A stretch of DNA of 64,000 nucleotides. It comes from Alicyclobacillus sp. ALC3. Lineage in GTDB: Bacteria > Bacillota > Bacilli > Alicyclobacillales > Alicyclobacillaceae. A program made the position numbers and the translations under genes. The stretch is from positions 186,001-250,000 of the forward strand of contig NZ_CP066784.1 of assembly GCF_028751195.1 (NCBI RefSeq), written 5' to 3'. Positions 48,745-56,519 of the stretch are shown in pieces. Below the pieces are notes generated by a model that was not told the DNA's origin, searched no databases, and saw only the letters and a list, made by a program, of their open reading frames with translations. Position 1 is the first letter of the stretch; the number at the start of each line of letters is the position of its first letter.

Positions 48745-49644
48745 TCAACTTTGTACACTTTCATCACGATTAGGCGGAGTCTCGAACGTGATCCGACCGA
48801 GTTGTCCTGTTTGCAATTCTCGCAACAACAGTTCTGCAGCGCGCTCGGTATCGAAGACACCGCCCGAACGCAGCAGCCCTCGCCGTTTGGCGATCGCTGC
48901 AATCACCGGCTCAGCTGACTCCCACAGTTGTAGTGGGTCTGCTTGAAGTCTTGGAATCGGGTCAATCTCATACCGACTCTCGACAATCCCCGGATAGTGG
49001 TTGCTGCACCACACCACAAAGTAAGCGGCAACCATCGGCAGGTCCACTACTTCGCCCTTCACCGCTCCGCTCATAGCCAAGGCAAATGCGCCCGCCTCGT
49101 TGTCAAGCTTAGGCCACAGCACGCCTGGAGTGTCGAGCAATTCCGCATTACCCAAGCGAATCCACTGTTGTTGCTTCGTGATTCCGGGTTTGTCCCCCGT
49201 CTTCGTCGCCGCACGCCCGGCCAAGCGGTTAATGAGGGAGGACTTGCCGACGTTCGGGATGCCGACGACCATCGCCCGGACCGGGCGTGGACGGATGCCG
49301 CGCTTAGCGTCACGGGCCCGTTTCTCTGCTATCGCCTCGTTCAATGCCGGGACGATGTCGCGCACGCCACTCCCTGTCCTCGCGTCGATCCCAACTACAG
49401 GGGTCCCGCGGCCGGAAAAGTACGCACTCCAAGCAGCCGTCTTGGCTGGGTCAGCGAGGTCTGTTCGCGTCATCACAACAGTCCGGGGTTTACTCCCGAT
49501 GAGTTCCCCGAGCATCGGGTTGGCACTCGCGATCGGCAGTCGAGCGTCAACGAGTTCAAGTACGGCGTCCACTTGCCGCAAAGACTCTGTCATCTCTCGG
49601 CGGGCCTTCGCCATATGACCTGGGAACCAATGAATGGGTTGCAC
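48745..49644 (-). CDS. rbgA: Ribosome biogenesis GTPase RbgA (YlqF)
   Basis: Circularly permuted GTPase for late 50S assembly. It is 299 residues from the GTG at 49644, which follows GGAGGATACCTAC. IHWFPGHMAKARREM is the family N-terminus. Permuted order is visible: the G4-position segment comes first (VVMTRTDLAD, where NKxD would be expected), then G1 GIPNVGKSSLINRL and G3 DTPGVLWPK. The C-terminal RNA-binding domain is present. The replacement of the NK pair by TR in G4 is unusual. Order rplS-rbgA-rnhB matches B. subtilis. Confidence 0.95.
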   Translation of the reverse strand: MQPIHWFPGHMAKARREMTESLRQVDAVLELVDARLPIASANPMLGELIGSKPRTVVMTRTDLADPAKTAAWSAYFSGRGTPVVGIDARTGSGVRDIVPALNEAIAEKRARDAKRGIRPRPVRAMVVGIPNVGKSSLINRLAGRAATKTGDKPGITKQQQWIRLGNAELLDTPGVLWPKLDNEAGAFALAMSGAVKGEVVDLPMVAAYFVVWCSNHYPGIVESRYEIDPIPRLQADPLQLWESAEPVIAAIAKRRGLLRSGGVFDTERAAELLLRELQTGQLGRITFETPPNRDESVQS

Positions 49645-49726
49645 GTAGGTATCCTCCTGTTCAAGCACGTCCGCTTTACCGCTCAGCTATGTACGGTTCG
49701 CAGTGATGCCCAAATCCCCAAATACT

Positions 49727-49761
49727 AAAAAGCGGCGAGACGCAACTGCGCCCCTCCGCCG
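49727..49761 (-). terminator. Intrinsic terminator after rplS
   Basis: A GC-rich imperfect stem (about 49733-49738 with 49755-49761, inner ACGC/GCGC pairing) is followed by five T in the minus direction. A second hairpin (GCCGTC/GACGGC, about 49791-49808) lies between it and the rplS stop. Confidence 0.6.
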
Positions 49762-49826
49762 TTTGAGCACTCTAGCGAGGCAAGCAGGAGCCGTCTGCAT
49801 GACGGCGACCTGCTCTGCTCCCTCGC

Positions 49827-50168
49827 TCAACGAATTTCTTTGATACGTGCAGCCTTACCACTTAAGCCGCGCAGGTAGTGCAGTTTCGCGCGCCGCACCT
49901 TGCCACGGCGAATCGCTTCGATCTTCTCAATCTTGGGAGAATGCACTGGGAACGTGCGTTCCACACCTACGCCGTATGATATCTTTCGCACTGTATATGT
50001 TTCGCTGATCCCGCTTCCGCGGCGGCGAATCACAATGCCTTCGAACACCTGGATGCGCTCGCGCTGTCCTTCACGGACTTTCACGTGCACCCGAAGTGTG
50101 TCACCCGGGCGAAATGCGGGGACATCCGTACGCAGTTGTTCTCTTGCAATGGTCTCTAACAGGTTCAT
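49827..50168 (-). CDS. rplS: 50S ribosomal protein L19
   Basis: Large-subunit protein at the 30S-50S interface. The 113-residue sequence has [40 protein letters not shown] and the C-terminal [22 protein letters not shown], all standard. The ATG follows GGGAGG. It starts its own transcript here. The usual upstream genes rpsP, rimM and trmD are absent, so the conserved cluster ends at this gene. Confidence 0.97.
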   Translation of the reverse strand: MNLLETIAREQLRTDVPAFRPGDTLRVHVKVREGQRERIQVFEGIVIRRRGSGISETYTVRKISYGVGVERTFPVHSPKIEKIEAIRRGKVRRAKLHYLRGLSGKAARIKEIR

Positions 50169-50243
50169 TTCAGAGGCCTCCCTTCACACAGGTGTTCGTG
50201 CCGTGCTTGCCACGACAGAGGACCACCGTAATCACACCGACCC

Positions 50244-50273
50244 ATTCTAGCACAGGCACCCTCGTCGAAGCAA
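50244..50273 (-). promoter_or_regulatory. Probable promoter for rplS
   Basis: TTGCTT (50268-50273) and TAGAAT (50244-50249) are 18 bases apart in the minus direction, about 70 bases before the rplS ATG. Confidence 0.5.
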
Positions 50274-50306
50274 TGAGAATCCACACTCACGCCAAGCGCC
50301 TGCTGT

Positions 50307-51014
50307 TCAGGGCGTTTGCCGGTGAATGCGAACAGTGACACTCATCCCCGGACGCAAGGCGGAACCAGCGTATCCGGACATAGTAATTCGAACCGGGACG
50401 GTTTGTGTGACACGTGTGTACGTCCCACTCGCGTTATTCGTCGACGGAATCAACGCAAAGAACGAATTTGTAGTCATGCCGATAGACTGGACAGTACCTT
50501 TCAAGGACAGTGACGGGTAAGAATCGACAGAAATATCCACGGCGTCTCCAACATTGACATTGCGGAGCTGTGATTCACTGATATTCGCTGTGATGTGCAG
50601 GTTTGAAAGGTTGACTACTTCCCCGAGCGGTTGCCCGGGGCTAACGACTTGGCCTGCGGACACATTCGACTGTACCAGGGTGCCGTTGGTGGGACTCAGT
50701 ACCTGCGCGGCATTGGAGACCGCTTGGGCAACCCCTGGCGCAGAAGCGGCAGCGCCAAGTTGTTGCTTCTCGAGCGACGTGTCCACCTGACCGACAACCT
50801 GCCCAGCTGCGACCTGGTCACCCACCGTTACGTTCCAGCTGTTCAGCTTGCCAGCAAACTCGGCGTTCAACGGGACGACCTGTCCCTCAATAAAAGCATT
50901 GTTCGTCGTCACATAGTGGCTTTGCTGGTAGTAGTAGCTATACCCTCCATACACCGCCGCCAGAACAACAATAAAAGCGACCACGTTCAACAGGACGATC
51001 CGCCGAACGTTCAT
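50307..51014 (-). CDS. HlyD-like membrane fusion/secretion protein, short form
   Basis: 235-residue periplasmic-adaptor-like protein from the ATG at 51014 (GGAAGGGG upstream). One N-terminal membrane helix (about 5-25) is followed by two half-lipoyl (biotinyl-lipoyl) motifs, EFAGKLNSWNVTVGDQVAAGQ and PTNGTLVQSNVSAGQVVSPGQPL, then a beta-barrel domain ending in LRPGMSVTVRIHR. The long coiled-coil hairpin of EmrA/HlyD is almost missing. Normally such proteins pair with an MFS or ABC exporter, but none is adjacent. It has its own promoter. Function in a Gram-positive envelope is open: export adaptor is the best guess. Confidence 0.8.
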   Translation of the reverse strand: MNVRRIVLLNVVAFIVVLAAVYGGYSYYYQQSHYVTTNNAFIEGQVVPLNAEFAGKLNSWNVTVGDQVAAGQVVGQVDTSLEKQQLGAAASAPGVAQAVSNAAQVLSPTNGTLVQSNVSAGQVVSPGQPLGEVVNLSNLHITANISESQLRNVNVGDAVDISVDSYPSLSLKGTVQSIGMTTNSFFALIPSTNNASGTYTRVTQTVPVRITMSGYAGSALRPGMSVTVRIHRQTP

Positions 51015-51063
51015 ACGACGACCCCTTCCCACAACCTTGCGCGTGTTGTTTTAGCCGAGAAAC

Positions 51064-51092
51064 ATTTTAACACAGGATAGACATCTCTCCAA
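51064..51092 (-). promoter_or_regulatory. Probable sigma-A promoter for the HlyD-like gene
   Basis: TTGGAG (51087-51092) and TAAAAT (51064-51069) are 17 bases apart in the minus direction, directly after the terminator of the upstream riboswitch unit. Confidence 0.6.
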
Positions 51093-51105
51093 GGCAGTTC
51101 TCCAC

Positions 51106-51150
51106 AAAAAGGACAGCCACAGACTCTGCATCGGCAGATTCCGTGGCTGC
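51106..51150 (-). terminator. Intrinsic terminator of the riboswitch-controlled small gene
   Basis: A long stem (CAGCCAC with GTGGCTG outermost, 51114-51120 and 51143-51149, TCTGC/GCAGA inside, with two mismatches) is followed by TCCTTTTT in the minus direction. It makes the 51-residue gene monocistronic. Confidence 0.85.
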
Positions 51151-51186
51151 ACCTACTTGCCTTCCCGTGTACTAACTTACGTCACG

Positions 51187-51342
51187 CTACGAAGGTTCAG
51201 GATTTCGACCTGACTCTACTCTTGTCGCTTCGTCCTCTTCAGCATCTTCATCGAAGCCCGCTTCTGCCTCTGACAAACGTTGCAGCGCTTGGACAATCTC
51301 CATGTCACGTGAGTAGTCGGGCAGCTCAGGTAACTTGGTCAC
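51187..51342 (-). CDS. 51-residue acidic protein under c-di-AMP riboswitch control
   Basis: Not recognised. GTG at 51342, preceded by GGGGGT at seven bases, gives 51 residues ending at TAG (51187-51189). Residues 13-28 (DMEIVQALQRLSEAEA) could form an amphipathic helix. Residues 25-43 are extremely acidic. Counting gives 15 Asp/Glu against 5 Lys/Arg, with no cysteine, no signal peptide and no membrane segment. It is the only ORF between a c-di-AMP riboswitch and a strong terminator. Codon use looks like the neighbours. It could bind a cation, a basic partner or a transporter. An in-frame GTG three codons upstream is an alternative start. The other possibility is that the RNA itself is the product. 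Confidence 0.65.
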   Translation of the reverse strand: MTKLPELPDYSRDMEIVQALQRLSEAEAGFDEDAEEDEATRVESGRNPEPS

Positions 51343-51430
51343 GGCGGACACCCCCGGATTGAGTGATCAATCGCGGGTTCCACTGGAAAAACAGGTTTGC
51401 CGCTTTCCCCTGAACATCAGGTTCACTTGG

Positions 51431-51572
51431 CTCCTATACGCTTACGGAGTTAGCTGACGGGTTGGGACGTAGGTTCGCCCTTCGCGCGTAGCACGATTCA
51501 CCCCTGTACGCAATACCAAGACTGCGCACACATAATTGGTTCCTCCGCTTCCATTGGAACTCAGCGATAGTT
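51431..51572 (-). ncRNA. Cyclic-di-AMP riboswitch (ydaO/yuaA type)
   Basis: The minus strand shows the conserved blocks of the ydaO-yuaA aptamer in order and spacing: TCGCTGAGTTCC, GGAAGCGGAGGAACCA, GGGGTGAATC, GAAGGGCGAACC and the diagnostic 3' block AACCCGTCAGCTAACTCC with GTAAGCG closing P1 against the 5' CGCT. It starts about 5-10 bases after the predicted transcript start. In the family, ligand binding normally turns off expression of K+ and osmolyte transporters or cell wall hydrolases. Here the only gene before the next terminator is the 51-residue acidic ORF. No convincing terminator lies between aptamer and ORF. Weak mutually exclusive CCTG/CAGG pairings near 51395-51425 are the only candidates. 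Confidence 0.93.
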
Positions 51573-51582
51573 TACGTAACTC

Positions 51583-51611
51583 ATTATATGCCATATTCGT
51601 CACCCAGGCAA
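51583..51611 (-). promoter_or_regulatory. Sigma-A promoter driving the c-di-AMP riboswitch
   Basis: TTGCCT (51606-51611) and a perfect TATAAT (51583-51588) are 17 bases apart in the minus direction, just after the lipoprotein gene stop codon. Confidence 0.8.
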
Positions 51612-51627
51612 CGACCGCCCGGTCCAG

Positions 51628-52434
51628 CTATGGCAGAGCCGACACTTGATTCAGCAGGGATGGGGGAATCGTCACATCTGCGGCCGGTTTATTCAAGTTC
51701 GAGATCTCCGTATTCGCAACGACGGTCAGATTCTGGTGTGCCCCGGATGTCGACCCAGTAAAGGCCACCTCGCGCAACACGCCTGTGCGCTGACCGACGT
51801 AAAACGCCATTAAGATATCACCGGACTGCGCGGTGACAGCTGATGTGGCAGAACTTGTCACCCCACCGACAAGCCCTGTCGAAACACCACTGGAGGCCAG
51901 CAGTGACGACGGGATTTCAGCCTCGTAGACCGTACAGTACTCGTCAATTACGTACTGCCTAGGAAATTGCTTCAACGTGATGCCTTGATTCATCGCAGCC
52001 GATACCAGTTTCTGATATGGACGGTACACATCTACCTTGCCAACAGGTGTGGAAGGCATCCACTTTCCGTTCTCCGCTTGATACGCAGCTTTCCCCTGCT
52101 GGTAATACAGGTCGGATTGACCATCCAACGACACAGCCAACAGCGTCGTGTCAGGCGCGTTGACCTGCCCATACAGTGTAAACGAACTTCTTGCCCGACC
52201 GTTCACCACCGTAGCGGCCGTATTGATAATGTACTTCTTGAGTTTCTCTCCGAGCAAAACACCATTTTGCACAGGCGCCCACCCGTTAGAAGTTGCAGCA
52301 CCTTGCGACAGTGCTTGCAACTGGCCAACAGGCGGCGCTATGGCCTGCTCCGTGGACGGACCACAACCAGAAACGACCGCCACTATGGCCAGCCCTGCAG
52401 CAACTGTTGCGAAGGGACGGACCTCCCGATTCAT
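51628..52434 (-). CDS. Predicted lipoprotein of unknown function
   Basis: 268-residue exported protein with a type II signal peptide: a hydrophobic stretch at 9-22 ends in VVSGC, placing the lipidated cysteine at residue 24. The remainder is rich in Ser, Thr, Val and Gln and looks beta-rich, loosely like LolA/LppX-type outer-leaflet lipoproteins (GQVNAPDTTLLAVSLDG, then DVYRPYQKL and a single YCTVYEAEIP cysteine). I do not recognise the exact family. The ATG follows GGAAGGGGG and overlaps the preceding gene's stop (ATGA), so it is cotranscribed with the membrane protein and ligase-like gene upstream. Confidence 0.75.
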   Translation of the reverse strand: MNREVRPFATVAAGLAIVAVVSGCGPSTEQAIAPPVGQLQALSQGAATSNGWAPVQNGVLLGEKLKKYIINTAATVVNGRARSSFTLYGQVNAPDTTLLAVSLDGQSDLYYQQGKAAYQAENGKWMPSTPVGKVDVYRPYQKLVSAAMNQGITLKQFPRQYVIDEYCTVYEAEIPSSLLASSGVSTGLVGGVTSSATSAVTAQSGDILMAFYVGQRTGVLREVAFTGSTSGAHQNLTVVANTEISNLNKPAADVTIPPSLLNQVSALP

Positions 52435-54086
52435 CGTTCGACCCCCTTCCCAACCGCTCTGACCCGCAGACGCAGCGCGTATCCGCCTGCGATAATGAGG
52501 GCGAGCAACACAGATGCAATCGGTACGACAGGAATGTCGTGACGCTTGAGCACCACGAATTTCCCCGTGCCGGACACAGTCGCCAAGAGGTCAGGGACCC
52601 GTGCGGTCGGCGAAAACTGAACGGGTATCACTTTCGCAATTCCTGGCCGGTAAACGCGCCAGTTACGCACCAGTGACCCGTTTTGATAGCTGTACGACGT
52701 AAAGTAGCGAATCGTCGAAGGCTGCATCAGACTGATGTCATTGGTCAGGATTTCCGGAACCTTGTCTCCACTAAACAGGACAGACGCTTCAAACCGCAAC
52801 GAGCGATTCGGCGCTTGGTACACCTGCTTCCAAGTTCCATTGGAGTTCGCCTGTATGATAATCGCGGGTGAACTGTTGACAAACACGACATTCCGTCCGG
52901 ATGCATCCAAGGCGCCAATGATCACGTCTGTCGACAACGGGTGGGCCGCGTTGCCTTGGTAGGTTGCGACCACTGCACCACCGTTTGCCAGGGATATGAC
53001 TTTGAGGGTGTTCAGTCCTTCAAACAGGACTTGATTCATTTGTAGGTTGGTAAAGTGGCCAAAACCAATGACTTGCCCTTCGCCCGTCTTGACATGAACC
53101 GACAGTCCGTTGCTTGTCCCCTGGAGTACGCCGTGTACGACTTGCAGGCCCGTGCTGCGCGGAGAAACACCAAGTTCGCTCAAAACTTGGTCCCAGTTGC
53201 TTTGTTCCTCTAGCTGCACCTGTTTCGATAGCACAACCAACTCACTGGACATCGCAGTCGGATTAAGGCCTACTTTCGCGATCTGATCTGGCGTCAATAC
53301 AGGAGTAAACGACTCATAAACACGTCCTCCAGACACTGACCAATGGGCCAACGTAAAGGGAAACTGTGGGTCCAAAGTAATCGGATTCACAGCCGAAAGT
53401 TCCTGCGGCGTCGGCTTTCGCAAACCGACCCTGCTATTACTCCCCGACAGAGACACCAGTTCGTAGAGGTGGTTGTATGAAGTCAACACGTTTTGCAGTT
53501 GATCAGTCGAAGCCGTTGCATTCATGACCCGTTGCGTAAAGCCGGTTGTCGTCTCACGAACTTTCTTGACGGTAACTACCGCCTGACCTTGCGGTGTCTG
53601 CACTGCGGCCAGCGGCAAGCTCTGAAAGTCCGTGGACGACACAGGCAAATTGCCGCTCGATACAATCACAAAACGAGTAAAGTAGGGCCACTCAGAGAAC
53701 GGCAACCACGCACTAATCGCAGACATGGCAACTGCAGTGACGACCAAGTGCCGCATCCGAACTTTTCCCACCCATGCTGCCAAGGCGATTAAGCCCAAGC
53801 ACATCACGACCGCCAAAGCCACGGCACGAAGTGATGGGCTGTTCGCCATGTCAGACAAGCCTTGCCCGACGAGCAAGGCAAACATGGTAAAAATGACCCA
53901 TCTGCGGCGACTTGATGTAGGTAACCCGAGCAGCCAGACGGTGCTAATCAGTACAACTCCAACGACACCAAGAATGCCGTAGTCTTCGACAATCGGCGTT
54001 AAAATCCAAACGTTCACAGCGTTGACGAACACAGCCCAAAGAAGGTACCCAAGCCAGAGCAGCCACGTACGCGGCTTAGACTTCAT
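52431..54086 (-). CDS. Large membrane protein of unknown function with extracellular domain
   Basis: 551 residues from the ATG at 54086, which has GGGGG eight bases upstream. An earlier in-frame ATG at 54107 lacks a site. Four or five membrane helices occupy about residues 7-145, followed by a ~360-residue extracytoplasmic part with repeated beta-strand-like segments ending in hydrophobic runs (for example GNAAHPLSTDVIIGALDASG and PDLLATVSGTGKFVVL), then a C-terminal helix (about 520-540) and a basic tail. The outer part could be a beta-propeller, but no FG-GAP calcium motif is clear. It overlaps both the ligase-like gene before it and the lipoprotein gene after it, which implies one envelope-located function. 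Confidence 0.7.
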   Translation of the reverse strand: MKSKPRTWLLWLGYLLWAVFVNAVNVWILTPIVEDYGILGVVGVVLISTVWLLGLPTSSRRRWVIFTMFALLVGQGLSDMANSPSLRAVALAVVMCLGLIALAAWVGKVRMRHLVVTAVAMSAISAWLPFSEWPYFTRFVIVSSGNLPVSSTDFQSLPLAAVQTPQGQAVVTVKKVRETTTGFTQRVMNATASTDQLQNVLTSYNHLYELVSLSGSNSRVGLRKPTPQELSAVNPITLDPQFPFTLAHWSVSGGRVYESFTPVLTPDQIAKVGLNPTAMSSELVVLSKQVQLEEQSNWDQVLSELGVSPRSTGLQVVHGVLQGTSNGLSVHVKTGEGQVIGFGHFTNLQMNQVLFEGLNTLKVISLANGGAVVATYQGNAAHPLSTDVIIGALDASGRNVVFVNSSPAIIIQANSNGTWKQVYQAPNRSLRFEASVLFSGDKVPEILTNDISLMQPSTIRYFTSYSYQNGSLVRNWRVYRPGIAKVIPVQFSPTARVPDLLATVSGTGKFVVLKRHDIPVVPIASVLLALIIAGGYALRLRVRAVGKGVER

Positions 54087-55347
54087 CCGTGAGTCCCCCT
54101 TTGTCAAAGGAGCGGCTCCAAATCAAAAGCAGCATGGCATAGACAAAGTAGATGCTGGCCATTCGTGCATCCTCAAACACGTTTTCAATCGAATTGTGCA
54201 CGAGTACAGCCACCAAACCCGTCACCAAACCAATGGCGGCAAAACGATACGGTTTTGGCGCTTTGCGGACGACGGACCGGAACAAGTCTCGCACCAGTGC
54301 AAGCTGCATTGTCAAGAACAGAGTCAACCCGACAATCCCCATCTCGCCAAGTATCTTTGCATAGTAGTTGTCGGAGTAAAGACTCAGGTTGTAGTCAGAC
54401 GCAACGGCTCCACCGTACTTGCCAAGCCCCGTGCCAAACAGCGGGTTCCCACTCATCACGCTGAAAGCTTGCGCCCACCGGATGATCCGACCACCCTGGC
54501 TCGCCTTTAAAATGTAGACCGGCGAGAACAAATCCGCGATCCGATGGTGAATAGGTGGTAGAAAAAACCCAACAACACCAAGCACCACAAGTGCGAACAG
54601 CAACCGGCGGTCGACCAATACAGCCATCACCACCATCGCGACGGCGAGGGCCATCCATGCACCTCGGGTGAACGTGAAGCCCAAAGTCGCGATGCACAGA
54701 AGGACCCCGATGGAGTACAAGATTTTGCGCCAACGGTTTCGTTCAGACCAGGCCATTCCCGCAATGAATGGGGTCATCATGGCCATGTAAGCGCCCAACT
54801 CATTCGGACTGCCAAAGACGGAGAAGGCTCGGCTGCGCACATGCTCATTAACGTCCGCCCAAGTGGGCGGAATCGGGGTGGCGACCGCGTACTGATAGAC
54901 ACCGTCAAACGCGATCAGAATGGCAACAATGACGGCAACGTGGAGTAGCCGCGGAACATCTTCAGCTGCAACCAAAAACGGGAGAAGCAAGGGAAACAGT
55001 ATGTAGTAGACATCCATCCGATACCCTTCAAGCGCAATCACAGGTTGATTGAGACCTGCGAACAGCAGCGCCAACCCGTATAGCAAAAACACCACTGCGA
55101 ACTTCGTCCACGGAAACTGTTTGGGACGGACTCCTGCCAAAAACCGACTTAAAGCGACGACGGCCAGGATGATAAGGACTACCTTGTCCCAAATTGCGCC
55201 GAGCGGATCGCCATGCAGCCGCAGCGCGTAATCAACGAGCGGAAAAGCCACAAGCCCATATACGGACCAACGAACCCAGCGGTTCTCCGCAATGCTTGCA
55301 ACATCCGGTCGGTTCAGCGCCGAAGCCATCGCCGACTGTCCATCCAA
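54076..55347 (-). CDS. O-antigen ligase/polymerase-family (Wzy/WaaL-like) membrane protein
   Basis: About 423 residues with some ten to twelve membrane helices and a large loop holding the Wzy_C-type hallmarks FTFTRGAWMALA and GNPLFGTGLGKYGG. Such enzymes polymerise or transfer lipid-linked glycans on the outer face of the membrane. SNNYYAK-like residues (LYSDNYYAKILGEMGIVGL) near the C-terminus also fit. The start is probably the TTG at 55347 (AGGAGAGG seven bases upstream). The GTG at 55356 overlaps that site. It is first in a three-gene overlapping operon with an unknown membrane protein and a lipoprotein. The glycan substrate is unknown and no glycosyltransferases are nearby. Confidence 0.85.
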   Translation of the reverse strand: MDGQSAMASALNRPDVASIAENRWVRWSVYGLVAFPLVDYALRLHGDPLGAIWDKVVLIILAVVALSRFLAGVRPKQFPWTKFAVVFLLYGLALLFAGLNQPVIALEGYRMDVYYILFPLLLPFLVAAEDVPRLLHVAVIVAILIAFDGVYQYAVATPIPPTWADVNEHVRSRAFSVFGSPNELGAYMAMMTPFIAGMAWSERNRWRKILYSIGVLLCIATLGFTFTRGAWMALAVAMVVMAVLVDRRLLFALVVLGVVGFFLPPIHHRIADLFSPVYILKASQGGRIIRWAQAFSVMSGNPLFGTGLGKYGGAVASDYNLSLYSDNYYAKILGEMGIVGLTLFLTMQLALVRDLFRSVVRKAPKPYRFAAIGLVTGLVAVLVHNSIENVFEDARMASIYFVYAMLLLIWSRSFDKGGLTDEV

Positions 55348-55379
55348 AGCATTCACCTCTCCTGACCAAACTGCCTGAC

Positions 55380-55388
55380 ATTATACCA
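55380..55388 (-). promoter_or_regulatory. Extended -10 promoter for the ligase-like operon
   Basis: TATAAT (55380-55385) with TG one base upstream (55387-55388) in the minus direction, 30 bases before the ligase start. The -35 region is weak. Confidence 0.5.
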
Positions 55389-55406
55389 TAGTGCGACTGC
55401 AATACG

Positions 55407-56426
55407 TCACGCGCCATCCGAACTCTTTACTAGTTGGAAGATAGGTTCTAGGCGGCCGACAAGCGTGCCCTGGTGATTCTTTGTCGCAGGGTGATGCGCT
55501 GCCTGCAACCGCTCGATGACATCCGCAGGGACGAGGCCAGTCTGCAGTAGCGTTTCAACAACGCTTGGCTCGGATGCTCGCGAGTTACCATCATCGACTT
55601 TCACACACAAACCGACGCCGTGGTCGACAAGCCCAACGCAGTACACCCCTTCGGCACCTGTCTTTCCGAGCAGATGGCCGGGGTATGCGCCCATCAGCGT
55701 GGTGCAGAAACGGTCGGTCCCTGCAACAAGCTCAGGGTAGCGCATCATGGCCTGCGTGATTCGTGACATTGCCTCCGCTCTCTCGCTGGACACGCCGACT
55801 GGTCGGGCAAACCGAGCGTATGCCATTGCGAGGCGAGCGAGCGGCACCCCAAAGACAGGCACACCGCACCCATCTACGCCAACAGCAATGTCAGCCACCG
55901 GGACTTCACACAACTCCGACACAACAGCGAGAATCCGTTGTTGTACCGGATGATTCAAGTCCAAGTACCCAGCAGGGTCTGCACCAAGAAACTTCGCCAT
56001 GGCGAGCATCCCCGCGTGCTTACCGGAGCAGTTATTGTGAATCGCGGTGACCGGGCTGCCAGTTCGCAGCAACTGCTCGTAAGCCTGACTACGATACGGA
56101 GCGTGCACACCGCACTGCAAATCTGCGTCAGTAAACCCGAGACGTGCAAGGAGCGCACTCACGCGTTCAACGTGCATCTCTTCACCGCTGTGAGAGGCAC
56201 AACAGAGGGCAATTTCCGCGTCGGTCATGTCGAATGCATCAGCGGCCCCGCTTTCCACAAGCGGCAAAGCTTGCATTGGCTTGGCAGCTGACCGAGCGTA
56301 TGTAACGCGTTCGGGATCTCCAAGCGACCACAGCAACTTTCCCTCCCCGTTCACCACCGCGATATCGCCATGATGCCGACTTTCAACTATGGAGCCACGC
56401 GTCACGTGCACGAGTAGATCGCTCAT
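55407..56426 (-). CDS. Class 3 (Rhizobium etli type) L-asparaginase
   Basis: Hydrolyses asparagine to aspartate and ammonia. It is 339 residues from the ATG at 56426 (AAAGGGG upstream). It belongs to the asparaginase II family of R. etli ReAV: ARSAAKPMQA holds the Ser-x-x-Lys pair, CCASHSGEEMH, NNCSGKHAGM and VDGCGVPVFGVPL hold the serine, cysteine and lysine residues that in the family line the active site and zinc site. All are intact, so the enzyme should be active. It is unrelated to E. coli AnsA/AnsB. The upstream part of the frame overlaps a short alternative ORF and hairpin described separately. Confidence 0.88.
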   Translation of the reverse strand: MSDLLVHVTRGSIVESRHHGDIAVVNGEGKLLWSLGDPERVTYARSAAKPMQALPLVESGAADAFDMTDAEIALCCASHSGEEMHVERVSALLARLGFTDADLQCGVHAPYRSQAYEQLLRTGSPVTAIHNNCSGKHAGMLAMAKFLGADPAGYLDLNHPVQQRILAVVSELCEVPVADIAVGVDGCGVPVFGVPLARLAMAYARFARPVGVSSERAEAMSRITQAMMRYPELVAGTDRFCTTLMGAYPGHLLGKTGAEGVYCVGLVDHGVGLCVKVDDGNSRASEPSVVETLLQTGLVPADVIERLQAAHHPATKNHQGTLVGRLEPIFQLVKSSDGA

Positions 56427-56519
56427 TTCCAGGTCCCCTTTGCCGACACAGAACACCAAATTGACCAGCGTCCAATAAAGCCCCTGTGATTCGGCCATAA
56501 TAATGACGGTTCAAAACGA

